A stretch of 64,000 nt of DNA. Origin: Ruminococcus sp. GTDB taxonomy: Bacteria; Bacillota; Clostridia; Oscillospirales; Ruminococcaceae. Location: positions 1 to 64,000 of the forward strand of contig JAEEVL010000002.1 in NCBI GenBank assembly GCA_016290875.1. The letters run 5' to 3'. Both the position numbers and the translations under genes were made by a program. The notes beneath the pieces are model-generated. The model was not told the DNA's origin, ran no database searches, and saw only the letters and a program-made list of their open reading frames with translations. Positions 17,983-28,285 of this stretch are shown piece after piece; the stretch's first letter is position 1; the number at the start of each line of letters is the position of its first letter.

Positions 17983-19884
17983 ATGGAAACAAAGCAGTTT
18001 AAAGCAGAGTCCAGACGACTCCTCGAAATGATGATCCACTCGATCTACACTCACAAGGAAATATTCCTGAGAGAGCTTATATCAAACGCCAGCGACGCTA
18101 TCGATAAGTTATACTTCAAGTCGCTCACTGACGACAAGGTCGGTCTCAGCAAGGACGATTTCGCTATCTGGATCACTCCCGATAAGGACGCTAAGACTCT
18201 TAAAATAACCGATAACGGTATCGGTATGACTGAGGAAGAGCTCGAGAATAACCTCGGTACTATCGCTAACAGCGGCTCTTTCAAGTTCAAGAACGAGAAC
18301 AAGCTCGAAGAGGACAATCAGATAATCGGACAGTTCGGTGTAGGCTTCTACTCGGCATTCATGGTAGCCAAGAAGGTAACTGTAATATCCAAGGCTTACG
18401 GCAGCGACAAGGCTTACAAATGGGAGTCTGAGGGCGTTGACGGCTACACTATCTCAGAGGCTGACAAGACCAGCGCCGGTACTGAGATAATCCTCGAGAT
18501 ACTCGACGATACTGACGACGAGAGCTATTCTGAGTTCCTCGACCAGTACAGAATAAAGTCACTCATCAAGAAGTATTCCGACTATATCCGCTTCCCCATC
18601 AAGATGGAAGTTTCACACAGCCGTCCTAAGGAGCAGTCCGAGGAGGACAAGGAAGCTAAGAAGCCCCTCGAGTATGAGGACTTCATCGAGGTAGAGACTC
18701 TCAACAGCATGGTGCCGCTCTGGAAGAAGAACCGCAGCGAGCTCAAGGAAGAGGACTACAAGCACTTCTACACAGAGAAGTTCTACGACTACAACGAACC
18801 TCTGAAGTATTCACACATCAGCAACGAAATGCCTGCGTATAACGCATTGCTCTATATACCGTCAAAGGCTCCCTTCGACTATTACTCACGCGAGTACGAA
18901 AAGGGACTCCAGCTGTATTCAAACGGCGTCCTTATCATGGACAAGTGTGCAGACCTTCTGCCGGACTATTTCAGCTTCGTAAAGGGACTTGTTGACTCCG
19001 AGGACCTCTCCCTCAATATCTCCCGTGAAATGCTCCAGCACGACCGTCAGCTCAAGACTATTGCAAAGAGCATCGAGAAGACTATCAGCAGCGAGCTGAA
19101 GAAGATGCTCAAGAATGACCGCGAGAACTACGAAAAGTTCTGGGAGGCATTCGGCTTACAGCTCAAGTACGGTATTTACAGCGACTTCGGTATGCACAAG
19201 GACAAGCTCCAGGAGCTCATAATGTTCAAGTCATCCAAGGAGAAGAAGCTGGTAACTCTCGACGAGTACGTTACCGGAATGGGCGAGGAGCAGAAGTACA
19301 TCTACTACGCAACAGGCGAGAGCATCGCACGTATCGAACAGCTCCCTCAGACAGAACTCGTTCTCGACAAGGGCTATGAGATACTCTACCTCACCGACAG
19401 CGTTGACGAATTCGCAGTAAAGGCTATCCGCCAGTACAAGGACAAGGAGTTCCGCTCAGTATCTGCTGATGACCTCGGCATTGATACAGAGGAGAAGAAG
19501 GAAGAGCTCAAGGCCAAGGAGGAGGAGAACTCCGACCTTCTCAAGGAGCTTTCTGACGCTCTCAGCGGCAAGGTAGCAAAGGTTGTTCTCTCACAGAGAC
19601 TCCGTTCGCACCCGGTTTGCCTGACCAGCGAAGGCGAGATCTCACTCGAAATGGAAAAGGTGCTCAACTCTATGCCTAACGGCGAGAAGATACAGGCACA
19701 GCGTGTTCTCGAGATAAACCCCGAGCACGATATCTTCGGCAGACTCAAGGCTGTCAACGAAGCCGGCGACAAGGACAAGCTCGGCAAGTACGCTAAGCTT
19801 CTCTACGATCAGGCTCTCCTCATCGAGGGTATGAGCATTGAAGATCCGGTTGAGTTCTCAAACCTCATCTGCGAGCTTATGTAA
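17983..19884 (+). CDS. htpG: molecular chaperone HtpG (Hsp90)
   Basis: [54 protein letters not shown] precedes ATG 17983. Confidence 0.98.
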   Translation: METKQFKAESRRLLEMMIHSIYTHKEIFLRELISNASDAIDKLYFKSLTDDKVGLSKDDFAIWITPDKDAKTLKITDNGIGMTEEELENNLGTIANSGSFKFKNENKLEEDNQIIGQFGVGFYSAFMVAKKVTVISKAYGSDKAYKWESEGVDGYTISEADKTSAGTEIILEILDDTDDESYSEFLDQYRIKSLIKKYSDYIRFPIKMEVSHSRPKEQSEEDKEAKKPLEYEDFIEVETLNSMVPLWKKNRSELKEEDYKHFYTEKFYDYNEPLKYSHISNEMPAYNALLYIPSKAPFDYYSREYEKGLQLYSNGVLIMDKCADLLPDYFSFVKGLVDSEDLSLNISREMLQHDRQLKTIAKSIEKTISSELKKMLKNDRENYEKFWEAFGLQLKYGIYSDFGMHKDKLQELIMFKSSKEKKLVTLDEYVTGMGEEQKYIYYATGESIARIEQLPQTELVLDKGYEILYLTDSVDEFAVKAIRQYKDKEFRSVSADDLGIDTEEKKEELKAKEEENSDLLKELSDALSGKVAKVVLSQRLRSHPVCLTSEGEISLEMEKVLNSMPNGEKIQAQRVLEINPEHDIFGRLKAVNEAGDKDKLGKYAKLLYDQALLIEGMSIEDPVEFSNLICELM

Positions 19885-19897
19885 TAACGATAACTAA

Positions 19898-19925
19898 GGG
19901 CGGACTTCGTGTCCGCTCTTTTTTT
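19898..19925 (+). terminator. rho-independent terminator after htpG
   Basis: GGGCGGACTTCGTGTCCGCTC + T8. Confidence 0.9.
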
Positions 19926-20030
19926 AATTCATAATGCATAATGCGTAATTCATAATTGTTGGTATCGCTGCGCGATATATTTGAATTGGTCTGCTTCAGC
20001 AGACACATTTAATTATGCATTATGAATTAA
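19924..20030. repeat. MITE-like repeat, left copy
   Basis: 107 bp with TIR TTAATTCATAATGCATAAT; ~7 mismatches to the reverse complement of 21294-21403. Confidence 0.9.
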
Positions 20031-20105
20031 TAAAGTGTGTTTGTGCTTTGGGCACACGGAATGCGCCCCTACATAGAAAACTATGCAAGAATGAATAATT
20101 TGTTC

Positions 20106-20144
20106 CCCTGTGACTCTCTCATTCTTTCATCCTTTCATTCTTGG
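20106..20144. repeat. inner 39-bp inverted repeat, left arm
   Basis: CCCTGTGACTCTCTCATTCTTTCATCCTTTCATTCTTGG; one mismatch to the reverse complement of 21220-21258. Confidence 0.9.
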
Positions 20145-20261
20145 AATTGTAAACATTCTGTGAACATTTCTGCTTATACAACGGTTTCCCATTGAAAAAA
20201 TGCGTTTTTGTACCCTTTTATAGAAGCGCTTTTATTTTTTTTCAATGAAAGGAATCATATC

Positions 20262-21245
20262 ATGAGTATTTACGATTACATCACATTCACGGACATTATC
20301 ACATCCAAGACAGACTGGCTTTGGTATCCCTACATTCCAAAGGGCAAGGTAACTATCATTATGGGCGACCCCGGCGAGGGAAAGACTACTCTCGCGCTGA
20401 ACATCGCTGCTTCTGTCTCTAACGGAAAGCCTTTCTGGGGCGGTGAGGACAGAGTTCCTGCCGATGTTATCTATCAGACGGCTGAGGACGGTCTCTCAGA
20501 TACCATAAAGCCCCGTCTTGAAGCCGCAAACGCCGACTGTTCGCGTATACATACTATAAACGAACTCGACAGAGGCTTTGAACTGACAGACGAGAGACTT
20601 CCCGACGTAATACAGGAGCTTGGTGCGGAACTCGTTATAATCGACCCTATACAGGCATTTCTCGGTCCTAAGGTCGATATGAACCGTGCCAACGAGATTA
20701 GACCGTACATGAGTTATCTTGCAGGTATAGCCAATCAGTATAACTGTGCCGTTGTTCTTATCGGACACCTGAACAAGAATACCGGTGCAAAGGCAGCTTA
20801 CCGTGCTATCGGAAGCATAGACATAACTGCCGCTGCACGAAGCGTCCTGATAGTGGCTAAGGACAAGGGCGCTCCTGAAAACAGAGTAGTAGCGCATATA
20901 AAGAGCAGTCTTGCACCGCAGGGAAAGACAGTGGCTTTTGAGCTTGGCGATAACAGCGGCTTTGCCTATAAAGGTGAATACAAGGCTGATATAGACGACC
21001 TTCTGCTTGGAATAGCGTCCGGCAGGGAGAAGGTTTCTGACAGAGCAAGAGAGATGATCCTGAAATTCATGCCTGACAGTGAGAGTGAAGTTCCTGCTGC
21101 ACAGGTAATAGAAGCTGCTTCGAATGAAGGCATCTCACCTGATACGCTCGGCTGTGTGAAACGTGCTATGGGTATAGGTTCAAAGAAAAGGGACGGCGTA
21201 TGGTACTGGAGATATAACTCCAAGAATGAAAGGCTGAAAGAATGA
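20262..21245 (+). CDS. RepA/AAA_25-type RecA-fold ATPase
   Basis: GDPGEGKTT Walker A, ELVIIDPIQAF Walker B, VVLIGHLNKN; similar proteins are typical of phage/ICE/plasmid modules; SD AAAGGAA. Confidence 0.85.
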   Translation: MSIYDYITFTDIITSKTDWLWYPYIPKGKVTIIMGDPGEGKTTLALNIAASVSNGKPFWGGEDRVPADVIYQTAEDGLSDTIKPRLEAANADCSRIHTINELDRGFELTDERLPDVIQELGAELVIIDPIQAFLGPKVDMNRANEIRPYMSYLAGIANQYNCAVVLIGHLNKNTGAKAAYRAIGSIDITAAARSVLIVAKDKGAPENRVVAHIKSSLAPQGKTVAFELGDNSGFAYKGEYKADIDDLLLGIASGREKVSDRAREMILKFMPDSESEVPAAQVIEAASNEGISPDTLGCVKRAMGIGSKKRDGVWYWRYNSKNERLKE

Positions 21246-21258
21246 GAGAGTCACAGGG
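21220..21258. repeat. inner 39-bp inverted repeat, right arm (overlaps CDS 3' end)
   Basis: CCAAGAATGAAAGGCTGAAAGAATGAGAGAGTCACAGGG. Confidence 0.9.
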
Positions 21259-21293
21259 AGGAAGTATTTTCATTCTTGCTTAATTCTTAAAAA

Positions 21294-21403
21294 TTCATAA
21301 TTCATAATGCAGAATTGAATGTATCTGCTGAAGCAGACCAATTCAAATACATCGCGCAGCGATACCAATAATTATGAATTACGCATTATGCATTACGAAT
21401 TAA
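21294..21403. repeat. MITE-like repeat, right copy (inverted)
   Basis: Contains the reverse complement of the 19924-20030 element. Confidence 0.9.
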
Positions 21404-21413
21404 AGCAACGCTC

Positions 21414-21442
21414 TTGTCAGCCGTCGGGATATGTGTTATAAT
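21414..21442 (+). promoter_or_regulatory. miaB promoter
   Basis: TTGTCA - 17 nt - TATAAT with TGTG extension. Confidence 0.7.
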
Positions 21443-21487
21443 AACTATGTATGTTTAAAAACAGTCAATGAATGAGAGGTGCGTATT

Positions 21488-22855
21488 TTGAACGACAACA
21501 AGGCTCTGATAGAAGAGATAAAGGAAATATACGGTCAGGCGGAGCACAGGGCTTATGTGCGGAGTTTCGGCTGTCAGCTGAACGTTTCTGACGGTGAGAA
21601 GATAAAGGGAGTCCTCAGCGGTATGGGCTTCACCTTTACCGAGGACGAGAGAGAGGCCGACCTTATCATACTCAACACCTGCGCTGTCAGGGAATCCGCA
21701 GAGGACAGAGTCTTCGGCATAGTCGGCAGCATGAAGAAGCTCAAGGAGGAAAAGCCTTCGCTCATCATCGGCATAGCCGGCTGTATGACCGCTCAGGATC
21801 ACATCGCGGAGAAGATAAAGCGTTCCTATCCGCAGGTGGACTTCGTTCTCGGAACATCGGCGATAAACGGTCTTCCGGCACTTCTCAGGGACTGCCTGCA
21901 CGGCAGGAAGTTCGGTGCCGACATAGCTGAATATGACGACTTTTCGGCAGCTGTTCCGCAGATACGCGAGAGCAGCTACAAGGCTTCCGTGCCGATAATG
22001 TTCGGCTGCAACAACTTCTGTACCTATTGTATAGTACCTTACGTCCGCGGCAGGGAGCGCAGCAGGCGACCGGAGGACATAATCGCAGAGGTGAAGTCTC
22101 TTGCGGCTTCCGGCTACAAAGAGATAATGCTCCTCGGACAGAACGTAAACTCCTACGGCAACGATCTCGGCGGCGAAATGAGCTTCCCCCAGCTTTTACG
22201 GGAGCTCAACAAGATAGAGGGCGATTTCATCATACGCTTCATGTCGTCGCACCCGAAGGACGCTTCACGCGAGCTTATTGACACGATATTCGAGTGTGAC
22301 AAGGTGGCAAAGCACCTGCACCTGCCTGTTCAGAGCGGCAGCAGTGACGTCCTCAGACGCATGAACCGACGCTATACCGCTGAAAAGTACCTCGAAACAG
22401 TTGATTACATATACAGCAGGGATCCGGAATTCTCCCTCACGACAGACCTGATAGTCGGTTTCCCTGACGAAACAGACGAGGATTTCCAGGCTACGCTTGA
22501 TATAATTAGACGTGTAAAGTACGACAACATCTACTCGTTCATCTACTCGAAGCGCTCGGGTACGAAGGCTGCCGAGATGCCGGATGCTGTTTCCGATGAG
22601 ACAAAGAGCCGCCGTATGAGGGAGCTCCTCGAGGTACAGAGGGAGATATCCACAGAGCATTACAAGAGATTCATCGGCAGGAGAATGAGAGTCCTTGCAG
22701 ACGACGTTTCCAAGAAGCGCAAGGGCTATATGACCGGAAAGAGCAGCGAATTCATCATAGTTGAGTTCGAGGGCAGTGAATCTCTGATAGGAAAGTTCGT
22801 CGATGTCGAGATAACCGGTGCTATGAACTGGGCTGTTGTCGGAAAGATAGTCTGA
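21488..22855 (+). CDS. miaB: tRNA-2-methylthio-N6-dimethylallyladenosine synthase
   Basis: RSFGCQLN, FGCNNFCTYCIVPYVRGRERSR; TTG at 21488 fits the SD better than the track's GTG at 21479. Confidence 0.95.
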   Translation: MNDNKALIEEIKEIYGQAEHRAYVRSFGCQLNVSDGEKIKGVLSGMGFTFTEDEREADLIILNTCAVRESAEDRVFGIVGSMKKLKEEKPSLIIGIAGCMTAQDHIAEKIKRSYPQVDFVLGTSAINGLPALLRDCLHGRKFGADIAEYDDFSAAVPQIRESSYKASVPIMFGCNNFCTYCIVPYVRGRERSRRPEDIIAEVKSLAASGYKEIMLLGQNVNSYGNDLGGEMSFPQLLRELNKIEGDFIIRFMSSHPKDASRELIDTIFECDKVAKHLHLPVQSGSSDVLRRMNRRYTAEKYLETVDYIYSRDPEFSLTTDLIVGFPDETDEDFQATLDIIRRVKYDNIYSFIYSKRSGTKAAEMPDAVSDETKSRRMRELLEVQREISTEHYKRFIGRRMRVLADDVSKKRKGYMTGKSSEFIIVEFEGSESLIGKFVDVEITGAMNWAVVGKIV

Positions 22856-22885
22856 ACGCCTGTTTTACCCCAGAAAGGAAGCATT

Positions 22886-24904
22886 ATGCCAACCATTAAA
22901 GTCCTCAGCAAAGAAATATCCGAGCTCATCGCCGCAGGAGAGGTCATCGAAAGGCCTTCTTCTGTCATAAAGGAGCTTGTGGAGAACTCCATAGACTCCG
23001 GAGCGAGACATATAACCGTCGAGATAAAGAACGGCGGCACGACCTATATGCGCGTGACCGATGACGGCTGCGGAATGGCTTTTGACGACGTGCCGAAGGC
23101 TTTCCTGCGCCATGCCACCAGCAAGATAACCGAGAGATGCGATCTCGAGAATATCCATACCCTCGGTTTCAGAGGCGAAGCGCTTGCGTCTGTGGCAGCT
23201 GTTGCGTGTGTGGAGGTCATGACCAAGCAGCGCGAAGATACCTACGGTACGCTCTATCAGATAGAGGGCAGCAGCGAAGTCTCCCACGAGCAGAGCGGCT
23301 GTCCGGACGGCACCACCATCGTTATCCGTGACCTGTTCTACAACGTGCCTGCACGCCGGAAGTTCATGAAAAAGGACGTAACAGAGGCGAATGCAGTCAG
23401 TCAGATACTTCAGAAGATAACCATGTCCCACCCGGGCATAGCTTTCAAGTTCATACGCGACAACAAGGTCGAGTTCAATTCGAGCGGCGACGGAGAGCTG
23501 TACTCCGCGGTCTATGCTATCTATGGCAGAGACTTCGTCCGTGACCTGATAGAGCTCGACTATGAGTACAACGGCGTACATATCAGCGGATATGCCGTAA
23601 AACCGCTCTACTCCAAGACGAACAGAACATTTCAGAACTTCTTCGTCAACGGCAGATATGTCCGTTCAAGGCTTTGCTCATCGGCGCTGGAGAACGCCTA
23701 CACCAACCTGATAATGACCGGAAAGTTCCCCTGCTGCGTCATGATGATAGACATGCCGCCGGCGGAAATGGACGTAAATATCCATCCGGCAAAGGCCGAG
23801 GTGCGCTTCACGAACGAGAAGAACGTCGCCGATGCCATATATTTCGCGGTAAAGAACGCCTTTATGGAAGCCGGTCTGATATACGATTTTGAGCTTAAAA
23901 GAAAGGTGGACTGGACTGAGAAGCCTGTGGAGGAAGAGCCCGTGAAGCAGGAGCAGTTCATCTTCACTCCCATAGACAAGATAGCCGAAACAGAGCAGAA
24001 AATGGCTGAGAAAGCTCCTGTGCCGGCACCGGCTGAGCCTGTTGTGACAGCTCCGGCACCTGCCCCTGTCCCGAAGGAGGATAATACAGAACCGGAAACA
24101 GCCGATATAAAACCTTTTGAGGCTTACAGCCGACCTGTAACAGAAGCTCCGGCGGCACAGCCGATACCTCAGAAAGCAGAGATACCGGAACCGGCAAAGC
24201 CTGAGCCTGTTATTCAGAAAGCTCCCGAGCCCGAAAAGGTCGAGGGATTCAGCTACATAAACAGCGCGAGCCTGCAAAGGGCAGCCGAGCCTGAGAAGCC
24301 TGTTGTCCCCGAGGAGAGCGAATGGACGAAAAAGACGGAGATAAGCGTTATTGGCGAGATATTCGGAGTATACATAATCGCTGAGACCACCGACAAGAAG
24401 ATGGTCATGATAGACAAGCACGCAGCTCACGAGCGCATAATATTCGAGGATCTCAAGCGCAGGAACTGCCGCCAGTACAGTCAGATGCTGATGACAGGAG
24501 TCAAGGTGCTGCTTGCCGGAGACGATTTCAGCGCACTCGAATCAAATACGGAAATGCTTGCGGATATGGGATTCAGCTTTGATTTCTCACAGCGCCCGTG
24601 CGTTGTGGCAACGGCTGTCCCTACCTTCATAATGGAACTGGATATGGAGGAGGTCATCGCAGAGATAGCCGAAAACCTGAGAATGTACCGCCACGATCCG
24701 CAGTCACATACACTGGACGATATGCTCCACACAGTAGCCTGCAAATCGGCGATACGCGGCAATGACAAGAATACCCGCGAAGAGCTTCAGGCACTTGCAG
24801 AGAGAGTCTACGGTGATGATACGATAAGACATTGTCCACACGGCAGACCGGTGATGTTTATAATGAACAAGTCAAACATCGAGCATCAGTTCGGCAGGGC
24901 ATGA
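22886..24904 (+). CDS. mutL: DNA mismatch repair protein MutL
   Basis: IAAGEVIERPSSVIKELVENSIDSGA, DDGCGM, GFRGEAL; C-terminal DKHAAHERIIFE; Pro/Glu/Ala-rich linker. Confidence 0.98.
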   Translation: MPTIKVLSKEISELIAAGEVIERPSSVIKELVENSIDSGARHITVEIKNGGTTYMRVTDDGCGMAFDDVPKAFLRHATSKITERCDLENIHTLGFRGEALASVAAVACVEVMTKQREDTYGTLYQIEGSSEVSHEQSGCPDGTTIVIRDLFYNVPARRKFMKKDVTEANAVSQILQKITMSHPGIAFKFIRDNKVEFNSSGDGELYSAVYAIYGRDFVRDLIELDYEYNGVHISGYAVKPLYSKTNRTFQNFFVNGRYVRSRLCSSALENAYTNLIMTGKFPCCVMMIDMPPAEMDVNIHPAKAEVRFTNEKNVADAIYFAVKNAFMEAGLIYDFELKRKVDWTEKPVEEEPVKQEQFIFTPIDKIAETEQKMAEKAPVPAPAEPVVTAPAPAPVPKEDNTEPETADIKPFEAYSRPVTEAPAAQPIPQKAEIPEPAKPEPVIQKAPEPEKVEGFSYINSASLQRAAEPEKPVVPEESEWTKKTEISVIGEIFGVYIIAETTDKKMVMIDKHAAHERIIFEDLKRRNCRQYSQMLMTGVKVLLAGDDFSALESNTEMLADMGFSFDFSQRPCVVATAVPTFIMELDMEEVIAEIAENLRMYRHDPQSHTLDDMLHTVACKSAIRGNDKNTREELQALAERVYGDDTIRHCPHGRPVMFIMNKSNIEHQFGRA

Positions 24905-24920
24905 CGCAGGGAGGAGAGAA

Positions 24921-25874
24921 ATGACTCAGACAGGAAATAAACCGCGTGTCCTTGCGGTCGTGGGACCTACTGCGTCCGGCAAGACATGGCTGGGAGTCCA
25001 GCTTGCGAAGATATACGGCGGAGAGGTCATATCTGCCGATTCCATGCAGATATACAAGGGTATGGACATAGCCTCCGCAAAGCCGACGGAAGCGGAAAAG
25101 GAGGGTATACCTCACCACCTCATGGGCTTTCTTGATATGGATGTAACGTTCAGTGCAGCGGACTATGTGAAGCTTGCCAAAGAGAAGATAGACGAAGTCC
25201 TAAGCCGCGGAAAACTGCCTATAATCGTGGGCGGAACAGGTCTGTATGTGGACTCTCTCCTCGAGAATGTGAAGTTTTCTGAGGGCGGCAGCGATGAAGC
25301 CTACCGTGAGGAGCTTATGGCCTTTGCCCGTGAACAGGGCGCGGAAGCGCTCCACGCAAGGCTTGCAGAAAAGGATCCGGAAGCCGCAGCGGCTATCCAC
25401 CCGAACAATATAATAAGAGTAGTCCGTGCGCTCGAGGTCTGCCACGTCACCGGAAGGCGTTTCAGCAAGCTGAAAGCCGAGAGCCGCACCGAGGAGAGCC
25501 CCTATGACTCGCTTATACTCGGCCTCAGCTACGAGGACAGGGCAGTGCTCTACCGCAGGATAGACCTGAGAGTTGAAGAAATGGCGAAAAACGGTCTCGT
25601 TGAAGAGGCGAGAGAGCTCTGGGAAGCCGGCGGGATGAAGACTTCTGCCAACGCTATCGGCTACAAGGAGCTGATACCTTACTTCGCCGGAGAGATGTCT
25701 CTTGAGGAGTGTATCGCTAAAATTCAGCAGGAAACGCGCCGCTACGCCAAAAGACAATTGACGTGGTTTAGAAAAAATGACCGTATTAAGTGGATTATTT
25801 TGGGCGAATTTGATAAAAAGACTGAAATTTTAGAAAAATCACAAAAATGTATAGCAAATTTTTGGAATATATGA
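24921..25874 (+). CDS. miaA: tRNA dimethylallyltransferase
   Basis: GPTASGKTWL, SADSMQIYKGMDIASAKP. Confidence 0.98.
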   Translation: MTQTGNKPRVLAVVGPTASGKTWLGVQLAKIYGGEVISADSMQIYKGMDIASAKPTEAEKEGIPHHLMGFLDMDVTFSAADYVKLAKEKIDEVLSRGKLPIIVGGTGLYVDSLLENVKFSEGGSDEAYREELMAFAREQGAEALHARLAEKDPEAAAAIHPNNIIRVVRALEVCHVTGRRFSKLKAESRTEESPYDSLILGLSYEDRAVLYRRIDLRVEEMAKNGLVEEARELWEAGGMKTSANAIGYKELIPYFAGEMSLEECIAKIQQETRRYAKRQLTWFRKNDRIKWIILGEFDKKTEILEKSQKCIANFWNI

Positions 25875-25974
25875 TATAATGTAGTGTGTGTATTTCTGTT
25901 TATAATCAGAAATCATCACAGAGATGTATTATACGGTCGAAGACCGCAAATATTAAAGACAGGAGCAAATGTGT

Positions 25975-26214
25975 ATGAACAAGACGATCAATCTGCAGGA
26001 CGTGTTCCTCAATCAGTGCAGAAAAGACAAGATCGTAGTTACGATCATCCTTACAAACGGATTCCAGTTCAAGGGAATGGTTAGAGGCTTTGACAGCTAT
26101 GTTGCTATCTTCGACTGTGAAGGAAAGCAGCAGCTCGTTTACAAGCACGCTATCTCTACTATCATCCCTGCAAGACCTGTTTCTATCCTCGACGCTGCAG
26201 AGAAAAGCGAATAA
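25975..26214 (+). CDS. hfq: RNA chaperone Hfq
   Basis: Sm1 [15 protein letters not shown], Sm2 YKHAIST; downstream of miaA. Confidence 0.97.
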   Translation: MNKTINLQDVFLNQCRKDKIVVTIILTNGFQFKGMVRGFDSYVAIFDCEGKQQLVYKHAISTIIPARPVSILDAAEKSE

Positions 26215-26226
26215 GGTGCTGATTAA

Positions 26227-27483
26227 ATGCGCTTTTTAAGACCGGAAGGCAGCTTTATGGTGAAAATGCTGCGCAATACGGTGCTTGTCCTGTTCGTTGT
26301 AGTCTTTATCAGCGTAATCTACAACATGAAGAACAGGGAGAGCGATACCGAGAGCGCACTCATCGCAGAAGCTACCGCCTCCGCAGAGTTCAAAGGCGTT
26401 TTTATAAGAGCCGAACAGCCGGTAAAATACAGCGGCAACGGCGTTCTTGTATACAATGTCTCCGACGGCGGAAGACTGGGTAACGGAAGCGTTATCGCAG
26501 AAGCTTACCCCGACGGCTCTCAGATGACCGTCCGCCGTGAAGAGGCTGCTGTACAGAAACAGCTCGACCTGCTTAAAAAGATACAGAACCCCGGTACCCG
26601 TGAGGCTGCCCAGCCGGCAGAACTCTCGGCAGGTATCGAGGAGATATACCGCAATCTCATGCTCTGCCGCGACAAGCAGGACTATGATGAGATAGCCGGT
26701 CTGAAGGACGAGCTCCTCGTAAAGATGAGCACCTATCAGATCATAACAGGCGAAGTCTCAGACTTCAGTCAGCAGATCATCGACCTGCAGTACAGGCTCA
26801 GCCAGCTGAAGGTCCAGGAAAAGACCGCTACCGAAGTGATCTCTTCACCGAGATCATGCTATTTCGTGAGCTACTGTGACGGATATGAGGAAACTCTCAA
26901 CAAGAGCGCACTCGATACCCTTACCGCAGATCAGCTGCTCGAGATAGAGGATAAGAGGTCTGATGATCCCAGAGTCGTTGGAAAGCTGATAGACGGTTAC
27001 AGCTGGTATCTTGCCGGAGTCGTTGACAACTCCCACCAGGAGTACAAGGTCGGCGACTATGTGCGCATACGTCCGGAATCTTCTCAGGACATCTTCTCAG
27101 CCGAGGTGCTCGACATAAGGGACGACGGAAATCAGAAAAAGTCGGTCCTCATACTTGCCTGCCGTGAATTCAGCAGCGAGCTCGTTCAGCACAGAACAGA
27201 GAACATCGAGCTTGTAAGAGGTACCTACCGCGGACTCAAAGTGCCGCGTGAAGCCATCCGCTTCGTTACTGCTGAAGAGACTGAAGGTGAAGGCGAAAAC
27301 GCCGTGACCAAGGAAGTTACCTACAAGGGCGTTTATGTCCTTAAAGGCGAACAGGTACAGTTCAAAAAGATAGATGTTATCTATGAGGGCAGCAATTACG
27401 TTCTCTCCTCTCTCGATCATACCGGCGATGACAGCTATCTTGTACTATATGACGATATTATGATCGAAGGTGTTGATGAATAA
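26227..27483 (+). CDS. HlyD-like membrane-anchored adaptor protein
   Basis: N-terminal TM, biotinyl-lipoyl-like GGRLGNGSVIAEAYPDG, coiled region; genomic position. Confidence 0.65.
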   Translation: MRFLRPEGSFMVKMLRNTVLVLFVVVFISVIYNMKNRESDTESALIAEATASAEFKGVFIRAEQPVKYSGNGVLVYNVSDGGRLGNGSVIAEAYPDGSQMTVRREEAAVQKQLDLLKKIQNPGTREAAQPAELSAGIEEIYRNLMLCRDKQDYDEIAGLKDELLVKMSTYQIITGEVSDFSQQIIDLQYRLSQLKVQEKTATEVISSPRSCYFVSYCDGYEETLNKSALDTLTADQLLEIEDKRSDDPRVVGKLIDGYSWYLAGVVDNSHQEYKVGDYVRIRPESSQDIFSAEVLDIRDDGNQKKSVLILACREFSSELVQHRTENIELVRGTYRGLKVPREAIRFVTAEETEGEGENAVTKEVTYKGVYVLKGEQVQFKKIDVIYEGSNYVLSSLDHTGDDSYLVLYDDIMIEGVDE

Positions 27484-28170
27484 GTGGAGAACGACTTCAG
27501 CTATGTCGGCGAAAACCTTAAAAGAATAAGGGATAACGTCCGCGAAGCCTGCGCAAAGGCAGGAAGAGAAGAGGACAGCGTAAGGATCATGGCTGTCACA
27601 AAGACAGTTGCCCCTGAGATCGTGAACTATGCGATACAGCAGGGAATGGACCTTCTCGGCGAAAACCGTGTCCAGGAATTTCTCTCAAAAAAAGACATCT
27701 ACCTTAAAAGTGCAGAGGTGCATATGATCGGTCACCTCCAGACTAACAAGGTAAAATATATCATAAACGACGTGAGTATGATCCAGTCGGTGGACAGCGA
27801 AAAGCTGCTCGCCGAGATAAGCCGCCTTGCTGTAAAGAACGGCAGGACTATGGATATACTCTGTGAGGTAAATATCGGCGGTGAGGATTCAAAGAGCGGC
27901 ATCGCTCCCGAAGCTCTCCGCGGACTGCTCGAAAAGGCGGCTCAGACCGAAGGCGTTCGCCTGAGGGGACTGATGACAATACCGCCTCCGTCAGACAGCG
28001 ATATTTTCCTCGGAAGAATGAAAGAGCTCTATGACAGTTTTTCCGATGAATTCTCAATGGACGTGCTGTCTATGGGAATGACTCACGATTATGCTGCGGC
28101 AGTCCGCATGGGTTCAACTCTCGTAAGAGTTGGAACAGGGCTGTTCGGAGCAAGAAACTATGCAATATGA
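27484..28170 (+). CDS. ylmE: YggS-family PLP-binding protein
   Basis: MAVTKTV, GENRVQE, HMIGHLQTNKVKYI, SMGMTHDY; GTG start. Confidence 0.95.
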   Translation: MENDFSYVGENLKRIRDNVREACAKAGREEDSVRIMAVTKTVAPEIVNYAIQQGMDLLGENRVQEFLSKKDIYLKSAEVHMIGHLQTNKVKYIINDVSMIQSVDSEKLLAEISRLAVKNGRTMDILCEVNIGGEDSKSGIAPEALRGLLEKAAQTEGVRLRGLMTIPPPSDSDIFLGRMKELYDSFSDEFSMDVLSMGMTHDYAAAVRMGSTLVRVGTGLFGARNYAI

Positions 28171-28285
28171 CGCTATGGCGTGAATACGCGCGATCACAGC
28201 GGAATGCTGAAAGACCACGGAGATCCGCATTGCTCCCGCGGTGTCAAAAAATAAATATATCAAATGCGGAGAAGGAGTATTTAGG

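Noticed and set aside
19924-21403. Classical IS element
   Set aside because: No DDE/HUH transposase motifs in the enclosed gene, which is a RecA-fold ATPase; therefore reported as an unexplained cassette instead.
23678-24430. 250-aa minus-strand ORF inside mutL
   Set aside because: Antisense to conserved mutL, rich in R/L/Y/C as expected for shadow ORFs.
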